This document shows, piece by piece, positions 51,268 through 59,498 of a DNA stretch of 64,000 bases. The notes beneath the pieces are model-generated. The model had not been told where the DNA came from and did not search any database. It saw only the letters and a program-made list of their open reading frames with translations. This DNA is from DASXKD01 sp963707905 (lineage in GTDB: Bacteria > Actinomycetota > Actinomycetes > Streptosporangiales > Streptosporangiaceae), in NCBI GenBank assembly GCA_963707905.1, contig CAVPSA010000009.1:62001-126000 (forward strand), written 5' to 3'. Both the position numbers and the translations under genes were made by a program. The first letter of the stretch is position 1, and every line of letters begins with the position of its first letter.

Positions 51268-52023
51268 CTAGACCGGAGGCGCCTGGCCCGCCAGCGGGGC
51301 GATCGCCTCCAGGCACTGTGTGAGAGCGGTCTCCTCATCGCATTCCCGCAGCACCTGGGACTGGTTGACCATGTCGAAGTAGGTCAGCCTCGAGATCTTC
51401 TCCAGCGAGTCGAGCACCGGCCGCCGCCGGCCCGCGCTCGACCGCCACACCAGCGTCTGCGGGTTCCCCGAGCCCACGATCGTGCGGTAGTCCAGTGCCA
51501 GGTGGAAGTCATGCAAGGCGAACACCACCTTGAAGGTGTCCCCGTGCCAGGCAGCACCGCCGTCCGGCCCGGCCGCCGCCCGGAAGGCGAACGCCTGCTC
51601 GGGGTCGCGCAGCGTGGAGTACACGTCCGAGGGAACCGTGTCGTCGACGAGTATCGGGGTGCCCGGATGGGAGTGCACGATGGCGCTGCACAGATCCCGG
51701 TACGCCTGCTCGAACGTGTGCATGCCGTCGATGAAGATCAGGTCGTAGGTCTTGCCCGCGGGCAGTCCGGCGAAGAACTCGTCGGAGGTCACCTCGGCGA
51801 AGATCGTGACATCGTCCTCGTGGTCGGCGACCGGGAACGGGAAGGCAGGGTCGACCGCGGTTCGCTCCGGGACCTGCACCCGCGCGAAGGTCCCGCCGGT
51901 GTGGACCCCGATTTCCAGGTAAGACTGAGCCTCCAGGGCCGCCGCGAGCCGGTTCAGCCGTTTCGAGGTGAACTCGTGCTGCAAGACCCACGGGTCTGGC
52001 GGCTCTCCGGCCTGCTCGGTCAT
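51268..52023 (-). CDS. Class I SAM-dependent methyltransferase-like protein (Methyltransf_24)
   Basis: 251 residues from ATG 52023 (GAGGAG about 9 nt upstream). Motif I region SYLEIGVHTGGTFARVQVPERTAVDPAF (strand 1 with acidic loop end) and the DLIFIDGMHTFEQAYRDLCSAIVHSHPGTPILVDD block match the Methyltransf_24 or glycan-cluster methyltransferase type. The middle loop HGDTFKVVFALHDFHLALDYRTI is typical. Likely modifies a sugar or a small hydroxylated molecule. It ends 129 bp from the preceding gene and is divergent from the PPOX protein. Confidence 0.85.
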   Translation of the reverse strand: MTEQAGEPPDPWVLQHEFTSKRLNRLAAALEAQSYLEIGVHTGGTFARVQVPERTAVDPAFPFPVADHEDDVTIFAEVTSDEFFAGLPAGKTYDLIFIDGMHTFEQAYRDLCSAIVHSHPGTPILVDDTVPSDVYSTLRDPEQAFAFRAAAGPDGGAAWHGDTFKVVFALHDFHLALDYRTIVGSGNPQTLVWRSSAGRRRPVLDSLEKISRLTYFDMVNQSQVLRECDEETALTQCLEAIAPLAGQAPPV

Positions 52024-52106
52024 TGGCCACGCTCCTCGGTTCGGCCGCGGCACAAGGCTAGCCTCAGGCAACGGGAAACCCCAGGGCCGCGGCCGGGAAG
52101 CGGCGG

Positions 52107-54086
52107 TCAGGGCCGCTGGCCGGTTGCTAGCTTCGTAGGGTGCAGGAACCGATTGCCACGCGGCCCTACATGCCCGGCTATGGAACGCTGCCGGCCACCG
52201 AGGGGACCGGGCTGCTGCCCTGGTCCTGGGTGGTCGAACGGCTGGCCCGCTCGCACGACTTCTGGCTCGCCACGGTGACTCCGCAGGGCGCGCCGCACCT
52301 GATGCCGGTCTGGGCGGTATGGCACACCGGCAGGCTGTGGTTCTCCAGCGCGAACGGGTCCCGCAAGGTGCGCAACCTGAGCGCGGACGCCCGCTGCACC
52401 GTGTCCACCGACAACCCGCAGGAGCCGGTGGTCGTGCACGGCCGGGCCGAGCGGATCTCCAGCCCGGAGGAGCTGGCGGCCATGCTGGCGGCGGAGAACG
52501 CCAAGTACCAGACGAGCTATGGCCCGGAGATGGTGGATCCCGCGCTGAACAGCGTCTACGCGCTGCGTCTTGAGTGGGTGTTCGCCCTGGACGCCAGCGA
52601 TTTCGCTGGCTCGCCGACCCGGTTCACCTTCGGCCCTGGCGCGGCTGGCTGACGGGCCCGGTCGGCCGGCCACCAGTAGGGGGCGCTGGACACGTCTCTG
52701 GCGTACCCGGACCGGGCGGGCTCGGCCAGCGGTTCCGGCGAGGAGCCGCGGTGACGTTCCTGGAGGTGGCCCAGGGCCAGCAACTGCTGGATGGGTTCCA
52801 AGGCCGGCTGCGGGGCGGGCTGGGTGCTCCCAGCGCCGCGCCCGGGCGACGGACACGCACATCACGGCCAGCGGGGCGACGACCAGGACCGAGGCGGCGA
52901 AGATGCCGTGGCCGCGGCTGAGCATCCCGAAGGCGAGCGCGGCCGGCACGAAGGCGCCGTACCCGATGGTGCTGACGACCGAGGCGGCACCGGCGCGGAT
53001 GGCCGAGGGCATGGCGTCGTGCAGGGAGCGGGTCAGCGCGATGTTCAGGACGGTGACCCCGAAGATCGTGGCGACCTGGGCGCCGATCACCACGCGCGGG
53101 TCGTGGGCGAACAGGCCGAAGGCGGTCACCAGCGTGCCCAGGGCGGCTATCAGCACCGTGCGGCTGCCCCGCAGCCAGCTGGCGAGCGCGCCGCCGCCCC
53201 AGGCGCCGCCGTACATCAGCGCGCAGGCGGGCCCGTACCAGAGCACCGGCAGTGCCAGCCCGAGGTACCACAGCTGGTAGAACTCGATCAGCAGGCGCAT
53301 GACCACGCAGTTGGCCACCAGCGCGGCCACGATCCAGCCGGCGTTGCCCCCCGTCGCGCCGCGCACGATCTGGCCCAGATGGGCGCCCAGGTGCGGCCGG
53401 GGCGCCGTGCGGTGCAGGCGGGGCTCGCGGAACCGGGACAAGGTGAAGAACGCGCAGCAGGTGAACGGGACCGTCAGGAAATACTCGGCCCGCAAGCTGG
53501 CGTAGCGGGCCACCACCGCGGAGGCCAGCGCACTGGTGATGAACGCCGTGGCCTCGAACATCTGCACCCGGCCGTAGCAGCGCTCGAACGCCCCCGCCGA
53601 ACCGGTCTCCTCCAGCACCACGTCGTAGACAGCCGAATCGTAGATCCCCGCATACGCGGCGTAGAACAGCCCCCAGACCGAGATCCCGGTCGCGTACAAG
53701 GCCAGGCCATGACTGAAACCGCACACCACCGAACTGCCGATCAGCGCACACGTGGCGAGGTAAAGCACACCCTTGCGGCTCCACCGGTCAGCCAGCAGCC
53801 CCAGCGGGATGTTCGCCGTCATCATCACCACGATGTACACCAGCGTCGCGACCGTGATCAGGTAATCATTCAGCCCCACCGACCGCATGAACAGCTTCTC
53901 CACCGAATACCACAGCACGAAACTGTGGATGAACCCGGTCGCGTACAGCGGCCGCAACCGCTTGCCGACCGACTCGGCCACCGGCGTGTTCTTGACGAGC
54001 ACCACGACACGAGCGTGCGGCAGCCGGCTTGCACTGACCTTGACGCGAACCTTGCACCGCAGGTCAGGCGCACGGGAAAGGGCCAC
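52107..54086 (-). CDS. MFS transporter; C-terminal end uncertain
   Basis: About 12 membrane helices from residue 45 to 420: LITVATLVYIVVMMTANIPLGLLADRWSRKGVLYLATCALIGSSVV (with the MFS loop motif DRWSRKG), GISVWGLFYAAYAGIYDSAVYDVV, NAGWIVAALVANCVVMRLLIEFYQLW, VLIAALGTLVTAFGLFAHD, GIFAASVLVVAPLAVMCVSVARARRW. After RARRW (about 52850) the frame stays open for another 240 codons antisense to the PPOX gene. Other frames show credible segments (LEPIQQLLALGHLQERHRGSS), so a base error near 52810 is likely and the true end is probably about 52.6 kb. Start is GTG 54086 or a nearby downstream GTG. Cargo unknown. Confidence 0.8.
   Translation of the reverse strand: MALSRAPDLRCKVRVKVSASRLPHARVVVLVKNTPVAESVGKRLRPLYATGFIHSFVLWYSVEKLFMRSVGLNDYLITVATLVYIVVMMTANIPLGLLADRWSRKGVLYLATCALIGSSVVCGFSHGLALYATGISVWGLFYAAYAGIYDSAVYDVVLEETGSAGAFERCYGRVQMFEATAFITSALASAVVARYASLRAEYFLTVPFTCCAFFTLSRFREPRLHRTAPRPHLGAHLGQIVRGATGGNAGWIVAALVANCVVMRLLIEFYQLWYLGLALPVLWYGPACALMYGGAWGGGALASWLRGSRTVLIAALGTLVTAFGLFAHDPRVVIGAQVATIFGVTVLNIALTRSLHDAMPSAIRAGAASVVSTIGYGAFVPAALAFGMLSRGHGIFAASVLVVAPLAVMCVSVARARRWEHPARPAAGLGTHPAVAGPGPPPGTSPRLLAGTAGRARPVRVRQRRVQRPLLVAGRPGPSASRARAEGEPGRRASEIAGVQGEHPLKTQRVDAVQRGIHHLRAIARLVLGVLRRQHGRQLLRAGDPLGPAVHDHRLLRVVGGHGAAGVRAQVAHLAGPVRAGEPQPAGVPYRPDRHQVRRALRSHRGEPEVVRAGQPFDHPGPGQQPGPLGGRQRSIAGHVGPRGNRFLHPTKLATGQRP
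52140..52652 (+). CDS. Pyridoxamine 5'-phosphate oxidase-fold (PPOX) protein
   Basis: 170 residues from GTG 52140. The split-barrel flavin-binding fold is clear: HDFWLATVTPQGAPHLMPVWAVWHTGRLWFSSANGSRKVRNLSADARCTVSTDNPQEPVVVHGRAERI, the standard arrangement of FMN- or F420-dependent oxidoreductases. The C-terminal YALRLEWVFALDASDF supports a TIGR-type PPOX subfamily. Which flavin is used is not readable. Confidence 0.9.
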   Translation: MQEPIATRPYMPGYGTLPATEGTGLLPWSWVVERLARSHDFWLATVTPQGAPHLMPVWAVWHTGRLWFSSANGSRKVRNLSADARCTVSTDNPQEPVVVHGRAERISSPEELAAMLAAENAKYQTSYGPEMVDPALNSVYALRLEWVFALDASDFAGSPTRFTFGPGAAG

Positions 54087-54137
54087 CCAAGGAGCAGCCA
54101 GTGAGGCTCGCCCACTGGCTGCGCAATGCGGGTAAGG

Positions 54138-57100
54138 CTAGGAGGTAAGGCGCCCCAGGGCGGGATCCATGGTTTCTATGCGTATTCGCGCGGCCTCCGC
54201 CTCGGGTACGCCGAGGCGCTCGAAGATATCCAGCGCCTGCCGGAAAAGAATCCGGGCGGCATCGGGGCGCCGGGTGCTGAGCGTCGTTTCCGCGATCCCT
54301 TCGAGGATTTTGGCCTCCTCGTAGGGGTCACCGATTTCCCGGGCCAGCTTGAGCACGGCATGGTATTGGTTGAGCGCCTCGCCGTAGCGCCCCGACGAGC
54401 GGCACACGTCGGCGATCCCGCGGAGCGCGATGACCTGCTGGGACTGGTTGCCGATCTCCTCGGCGATCAGCCTGGCCTGCTCGTGGTGGAGCAGCGCGTC
54501 GTCGTAGCATTCCGCCTTGCGGTAGACGGCGCCGGTGTCATTGAGCACATTGGCCTGGTTGGGCAGGTCGCCGATCTCGCGGAAAATGCCCAGGGCCCGG
54601 CGGTAGGCGGCGAGCGCCTCCTCGTAGACGCCCTTGTAGTCGTAGACACCGCCGATGTTGAGGTACAGGATCGCCATGTTCTGCGCCCCGCCAATCTCGG
54701 CGAAAATCTCCAGCGAGCTCTGGTAGGCGTCGAGGGCGTCCCGGTGATAGCCGGACAACAATTTCATCCGGCCGAGGTTGTTGAGTGTTTTCGCCTCACC
54801 CCGCCGGTCGCCCACCGCACGGTAGAGCGCAAGCGCCTCATGCAGATGACCCATCGCGTCGGGATGACGGCCCAGCTGCCAGCAGGAAATCGCCGAGTGG
54901 CTCAGGGTGGTGGCTTCGCCGTGCTGGTCCGCGGCGGCGCGGTACAGGTTCCGCGCCTCGTGGAAGTGGGCGAGCGCCTCGCGGTACCGGCTGGTGCGCA
55001 GGTGCGCCAGGCCCATCTGGTCCAGGGCGTGCGCCTCGCCCCGCCCGTCGGCCTGGGACCGGTAGATGGCGGCAGCGTCCTCGGCCAGGGGCAGCATCGC
55101 CTCGTGCCGGCCGGTCTGCTGGCTCACCTCGCTGAGTTCCAGCGCCGCCAGCGCGATCCTGCCGGGATCCGCGATGTCGCGGGATGCCTGCAGGGCCAGG
55201 GTGTGTGCCGCGATCGCCTCGGGCCAGTAGGCCTTGACCTGGACGAACCCGGCCAGCGCATGGATGAGGTCCGCGCACTTGCGCTTCCACTCGTGCCGGG
55301 CGGCGTACTGGGCGGCCTGCAGGACGTTGCGCCATTCCGCCTCGAGCCAGGCGGCGGCCTCTTCCGGCGTGGCCAGGGCCGCGGCCGACGGGCGGGTGAC
55401 CGGGACGGGCATCCGGCGCCGGAACGGGTAGAGTTCCCGGTCGGCCTCGTCGGCGGTGTGCAGGTAGTAGTCGAGGAGCCTGCCGATCGCCTGCCGCCGC
55501 GCGGCCGCCGAGTCGTCACGCGCGGCGCACATGGCCGCATACCCGCGGATGAGGTCGTGGAACACGAACTGGCCGCCAGGGGCCCGGGACAGCAGGTGGT
55601 GATCCAGCAGGGCGCCGATCGCCTCCTCCGCCTCGGCGAGGGTGCCGCCACCGAGGGCCGCCGCGGCGTGCAGGCTGATCTGCGTGGCCGGGCTCAGCCC
55701 CAGCCGGCGGAAGAACTCTTGATGGCCGGATTGCAGGGCGCGGTAGGACAGCTCGAAGGCCGGGGCCCAGTCCAGGGCCGTCACATCCGTGCCCTCGACG
55801 CGGGCGGGCGGCCGGGACAGTTCCGCCGCCAGGTCGCCGAGCTGTGACGGGTAGCCCCTGGCCAGGCGGCCCGCGGTGAGCTGGATGGCGAGCGGCAGCC
55901 GCCCGCACAGTTCGACGACCGCGGCGACCTCGGCGTCGTCGTGTGCAGCGTCTGCGCCCGCGATCCGCCGGAACAGCGTGACCGCGTCGTCGACGGGCAG
56001 CGCGTCCAGCGTCAGCGCCTGCGCCTCTGCCAGGCCGGGAATCCGGTACCTGCTGGTGACCAGGACCAGGGACCGGCCGCCTGATGGCAGCAGCGGGCCG
56101 ACCTGGTCCACGCTGGCAGTGTCGTCCAGAATCACCACGGCGCGGCGCCGGCTGAGCTGAGCCCGCCATAGCGTGGCCCGCTCGCTGAGCGATTCGGGTA
56201 TCTGCGTGGCCGGCACGGTGAGCATCTGCAGCAGCCGGTGCAGCGCTTCGGCGGCGTCAAGCGACGGGCTCCCCGGGTCGTGGCTGTGGAAGCTGAGGTA
56301 GAAGACACCGTCCGGGTACTGGCCGGAAAGGATGCGGGCGGCGTGCACGGCGAGCGCGGTCTTGCCCACGCCTGGCATGCCCGCGATCACGCTGACCCGG
56401 GGGGTGTCGCCCTGGTCTCCGATCAGCAGGCTGAGTTCCTCGTCACGCCCGACGAACTCCGCCGCTTCGGGCGGGAGGGTGTCGGGGCGCGATACCCGGG
56501 CCGGGAGGGTATCCGGGGGCGATACCCGGGCCGGCAGCCGGGCCGCCGCCGGCCTGGCGGCAAGCCCCGGATCACGGCGGAGGATCCGCTGGTGCAATTC
56601 GGACAACGCCGGCCCGGGCTCGGTGCCCTGCTCCTCGACCAGGCGGCTGCGGGTCTCCCGGTAGAGGCCGAGCGCGTCGCCCGGCCTGCCGCTGCGGTAC
56701 AGGGCGGTCATCTGGTGCGCGATGAAGGTCTCGTCCAGCGGATACTGGGCGAGCAGATGGTGCAGTTCGCCGACCAGGTCGGCGTGCCGGCCAAGCACCA
56801 GCTCACACTCGACCCGTTCCAGGATGGCAGCCCGGCGTTCTTCTTCGAGGCTGTCGCGCATCCGCGCCACCCAGTCACCGTCGATGCCAGCGAGCGCTGG
56901 GCCGTGCCACAGTTCGTCCGCCTCGCGCAGCAGGCTGGCCGCGCGGTCATGGTTCCCCCCGGCGGCCAGGCTGTCCGCATGCCTGCGCAACCGGCGGAAC
57001 TGATGCAGATCCACCGTCTCGGGATCGACATCGAGCAGATAGCCACGGGCACGCCCGGCCAGCTGGACGTTGTCGCCGACGGCCTGCCGGAGCGATGCGC

Positions 57101-57308
57101 GGAGCCGCGCCAGGTAGGCGGACAGGCTTTCCCTGGCCTTGGCCGGCGGCCGGGTGTCCCAGAGCCGGTCGATGAGGGTCTCCGCCGGGACTACCGTCCG
57201 CGGCGTCAACAGCAGGATGGCAAGGACGCAGCGCTCCCTGGCCGGCCCCAGGTCCCGCTGCCGGCCGGCCGACCACAGTTCGATCGGCCCGAGAACCCTA
57301 AATTCCAT
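54138..57308 (-). CDS. AfsR/SARP-type regulator: winged helix, BTAD, NB-ARC ATPase and TPR
   Basis: 1056 residues. Residues 1-95: OmpR-like winged helix (VLGPIELWSAGRQRDLGPARERCVLAILL, LIDRLWDTRPPAKARESLSAYLARLR). 98-243: bacterial transcriptional activator domain (VDLHQFRRLRRHADSLAAGG, HLLAQYPLDETFIAHQMTALYRSGRPGDALGLYRETR). 285-560: NB-ARC ATPase with Walker A GMPGVGKTALAVHAA (310-324). From 690: at least seven TPRs. Residues 259-278 show a tandem duplication (PARVSPPDTL, PARVSRPDTL). This architecture governs secondary metabolism or development in Streptomyces. It is divergent from the secreted peptide at 57774, a possible cognate signal for the TPRs. Confidence 0.93.
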   Translation of the reverse strand: MEFRVLGPIELWSAGRQRDLGPARERCVLAILLLTPRTVVPAETLIDRLWDTRPPAKARESLSAYLARLRASLRQAVGDNVQLAGRARGYLLDVDPETVDLHQFRRLRRHADSLAAGGNHDRAASLLREADELWHGPALAGIDGDWVARMRDSLEEERRAAILERVECELVLGRHADLVGELHHLLAQYPLDETFIAHQMTALYRSGRPGDALGLYRETRSRLVEEQGTEPGPALSELHQRILRRDPGLAARPAAARLPARVSPPDTLPARVSRPDTLPPEAAEFVGRDEELSLLIGDQGDTPRVSVIAGMPGVGKTALAVHAARILSGQYPDGVFYLSFHSHDPGSPSLDAAEALHRLLQMLTVPATQIPESLSERATLWRAQLSRRRAVVILDDTASVDQVGPLLPSGGRSLVLVTSRYRIPGLAEAQALTLDALPVDDAVTLFRRIAGADAAHDDAEVAAVVELCGRLPLAIQLTAGRLARGYPSQLGDLAAELSRPPARVEGTDVTALDWAPAFELSYRALQSGHQEFFRRLGLSPATQISLHAAAALGGGTLAEAEEAIGALLDHHLLSRAPGGQFVFHDLIRGYAAMCAARDDSAAARRQAIGRLLDYYLHTADEADRELYPFRRRMPVPVTRPSAAALATPEEAAAWLEAEWRNVLQAAQYAARHEWKRKCADLIHALAGFVQVKAYWPEAIAAHTLALQASRDIADPGRIALAALELSEVSQQTGRHEAMLPLAEDAAAIYRSQADGRGEAHALDQMGLAHLRTSRYREALAHFHEARNLYRAAADQHGEATTLSHSAISCWQLGRHPDAMGHLHEALALYRAVGDRRGEAKTLNNLGRMKLLSGYHRDALDAYQSSLEIFAEIGGAQNMAILYLNIGGVYDYKGVYEEALAAYRRALGIFREIGDLPNQANVLNDTGAVYRKAECYDDALLHHEQARLIAEEIGNQSQQVIALRGIADVCRSSGRYGEALNQYHAVLKLAREIGDPYEEAKILEGIAETTLSTRRPDAARILFRQALDIFERLGVPEAEAARIRIETMDPALGRLTS

Positions 57309-57773
57309 GATCGCCTTACGTCTTCCACCGCCTGCGGTCAGGCGGTTGGTCGAATGGGATGCACGGAACCATTCCGTCGCGTTTAATACCCGCTATGGCC
57401 TTCTCACACTCAGTCTAAGGGCAAGTACCGGGTAAAAGGAAAAATGTTCATCCCCTGGTCAGATAGGGTGCAGCGCAATTTGCACGGACCCTTTCAAGGA
57501 AATCGAAACGGACCGCAATAAGCGCCAGGTCCGGCTATATTCTCGTGGCCTATGTGGCCAGTACTACGTCAAGGGATGAAAGTTAAAGATGATGCTGCCC
57601 AGGCTAGTGTTACACGCGTGGCTTGACCTGACCCTGTCTGAGCAACTTGCACGGGCAGGTGCGTGAAAACTTGCCTGAATTAGCCCGAATGCCACATCCA
57701 GCAGCCCGCAGAAGAGTAGCTTCTCCGTCTTAGAGGACCCGATGTCTATGTCATGAAGAGGGGACCCTCTCCC
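57309..57773. other. A/T-rich divergent regulatory region between the SARP regulator and the peptide gene
   Basis: 465 bp, clearly lower in GC than the flanks, with no gene. It must carry the promoters of both divergent genes. Direct-repeat-like pieces occur (ACTTGC at about 57645 and 57671, GGGCAGGTGCGTG). SARP proteins bind such heptamer repeats, but a defined array could not be assigned by eye. Confidence 0.45.
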
Positions 57774-58016
57774 ATGGAGATTCGTAGTTCATTATCGAAC
57801 GGCACTCCTTCTAGCGGCCCGGTGGGCGGCGCGCACCGCAGGTTATCCGCGCACCGCAGGCCTCCGAGGTCGGTCCGCGCCCGGGTGGTGCGCGGGATTC
57901 TCGCCCTGGCCCTCACACTGGGCAGCATCGGCGCGGCAGCGGCGACCGTGATGGGGCACGGCGGCAACGCCCACCCCCACGGCAAGGTCGCCGTCAGTAA
58001 CCACTGGATGTACTAA
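57774..58016 (+). CDS. Short secreted peptide precursor
   Basis: 80 residues from ATG 57774 (AGAGGGGACC upstream); an earlier ATG at 57753 would add 7. A basic N-terminal region (HRRLSAHRRPPRSVRARVVRG) precedes one hydrophobic helix (ILALALTLGSIGAAAATVMG). The tail, after a likely signal-peptidase site at AAA/TVM, is GHGGNAHPHGKVAVSNHWMY. The mature product would be about 22 residues, His/Gly-rich, ending in aromatic residues. It is divergent from the SARP/TPR regulator and closed by a hairpin at 58027. No family recognised; a signalling peptide is an inference. Confidence 0.65.
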   Translation: MEIRSSLSNGTPSSGPVGGAHRRLSAHRRPPRSVRARVVRGILALALTLGSIGAAAATVMGHGGNAHPHGKVAVSNHWMY

Positions 58017-58248
58017 ACCCCCGGGCGGCATCCGGACGGCGCCGGCTCGGCGCCGTCCGGATGCCGGTCACGCCTGCTGGGACATCTCGCGCCAGGCGGC
58101 CCTCGATAACACCGCGCCCGTGCCATTGGGCGAAGCACTGCCGGCCGGGGCGCGACTCGTCCGCGAGCCGGATCCCGGGCGGCAGCACCGCCTCGTCGCC
58201 CGCGAGTTCGCGCAGCGCCCACGAAGAGGGTTCCGGCGCGTCGGTCAC
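57994..58248 (-). CDS. Small hypothetical protein downstream of the threonine-synthase-like gene
   Basis: 84 residues if GTG 58248 is used; the GTGA overlaps the stop of the enzyme gene by 4 nt, the usual coupling pattern. The first 60 residues (EPSSWALRELAGDEAVLPPGIRLADESRPGRQCFAQWHGRGVIEGRL) look like coding sequence. The last 24 residues are read through the GC hairpin at 58027-58065, which makes the exact end doubtful. No family recognised. Confidence 0.45.
   Translation of the reverse strand: MTDAPEPSSWALRELAGDEAVLPPGIRLADESRPGRQCFAQWHGRGVIEGRLARDVPAGVTGIRTAPSRRRPDAARGFSTSSGY
58027..58065. terminator. Terminator hairpin for the peptide gene
   Basis: Perfect 17-bp stem (58027-58043 with 58049-58065, beginning GGCATCCGGACGG) and 5-nt loop GGCTC, 11 bp past the peptide stop. 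It may also end the converging minus-strand transcript. Confidence 0.85.
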
Positions 58249-59450
58249 AGCGCCACGGCGGGGCCGTCGTTCGGCATGGTGTGCGGGTACTTCAGCCCGG
58301 TGCCGGTGTTCAGCATGACCACCTGGTCCGCTTCGGCCAGCCATCCGGATTCGCGCAGCAGGCGCACCGCGGTGACGCAGGCCGCGCCCTCGGGGCAGAT
58401 GAAGCTGCCTTCCAGGTGCGCGATCAGCCGCTGATCCGCGAGCAGCGCCGCGTCGTCCACGGCGACGGCGGTCCCCCCGGTGGCATACAGCGCACCAAGC
58501 ACGAGGAAGTCGCCGAGGGCCTTGGGGACAGTGATGCCGAAGGCGACCGTCCGGGGGTCCGGCCAGGGCTCACTGTGGCTGGCCCCGGCGGCGAACGCCG
58601 TCACGATCGGGGCGCACCCGGTGGACTGGACCGCCACCAGGCGGGGCAGTGCCTGCTGTCCGGTCCAGCCAAGCTCGCGCATCTCGAGCAGCGCCTTGTA
58701 GATGCCGATGATCCCGACCCCACCGCCGGTCGGGTACACGATGACGTCAGGCAGCCGCCATCCCAGCTGCTCGGCGATCTCCAGGCCCATGGTCTTCTTG
58801 CCTTCGATGCGGTAGGGCTCCTTCAGCGTGGAGACGTCCTGGTACCCGGGGCGGGCCGGTACCTCCGCGGCGACCAGCCGGGCCGCGTCCGCGATGCTCC
58901 CGTCGGCCACCAGCAGCTCGGCGCCGAGTACCCGGCACTCGGCACGGTTGACAGCGGGCGCGCCGGCGGCCATGACGACGAGGCTGGGCAGCCCCGCCCG
59001 GGCGGCATAGGCCGCCCAGGCCGCACCGGCGTTCCCGTTGGTTGCCATGGCCACCCCCGCGACGCCCAGTTCTGCGGCACGGGACACGCCGACGGCGGCG
59101 CCGCGGGCCTTGAAGGTGCCGGTGGGGATGAGGCTCTCGTCCTTCATCAGCAGCCGGGGAACCCCCAGCGCGCGGCCCAGGCGCGGCATCGCCAGCAGCG
59201 GCGTCATGCCTTCACCCAGGCTCACCACCCGGCCGGCGCCCGAGACCGGCAGCAGTTCGTGGTAACGCCACAGGTCCGCCGGGCGCGAGACAACCTCCTC
59301 GCGATCCAGCTGCGCGGCGACCAGGCCGAGGTCGTACCGCGCGAGCAGCGGCGAACCGCAGCCGCAGAGGCCCTGCACGACGGCGGCGTCGTGGACGGTG
59401 CCGCACCGGGCACACTGCAGCTGGGACAGGGCCGAATAGGGCCTGGACAC
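58245..59450 (-). CDS. Threonine synthase-like PLP enzyme
   Basis: 401 residues from GTG 59450 with GGAGG 8 nt upstream. N-terminal zinc-ribbon-like motif QCARCGTVHDA and CGCGSPLLARYD, then fold type II PLP features: Schiff-base lysine in LIPTGTFKARGAAVGVSRA, phosphate-binding glycines TNGNAGAAWAAYAARAG, and the GGGVGIIGIYKALLEM loop. Members convert O-phosphohomoserine to threonine, or in paralogues act as L-threonine- or aminobutyrate-type lyases. The Cys-ribbon and overall length fit the actinobacterial threonine synthase ThrC2-like group rather than the primary enzyme. It is unlinked to hom/thrB here, so a specialised role is possible. Confidence 0.88.
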   Translation of the reverse strand: MSRPYSALSQLQCARCGTVHDAAVVQGLCGCGSPLLARYDLGLVAAQLDREEVVSRPADLWRYHELLPVSGAGRVVSLGEGMTPLLAMPRLGRALGVPRLLMKDESLIPTGTFKARGAAVGVSRAAELGVAGVAMATNGNAGAAWAAYAARAGLPSLVVMAAGAPAVNRAECRVLGAELLVADGSIADAARLVAAEVPARPGYQDVSTLKEPYRIEGKKTMGLEIAEQLGWRLPDVIVYPTGGGVGIIGIYKALLEMRELGWTGQQALPRLVAVQSTGCAPIVTAFAAGASHSEPWPDPRTVAFGITVPKALGDFLVLGALYATGGTAVAVDDAALLADQRLIAHLEGSFICPEGAACVTAVRLLRESGWLAEADQVVMLNTGTGLKYPHTMPNDGPAVAL

Positions 59451-59498
59451 CACGCATTCCTCCCGCACCCGGCTGGCCTGGCCGCCGCTCGTGCGTTG

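Noticed and set aside
54138..57308. Part of a larger biosynthetic gene cluster
   Set aside because: Apart from the SARP-type regulator, no polyketide synthase, NRPS, terpene or RiPP-modifying enzyme lies within the window.
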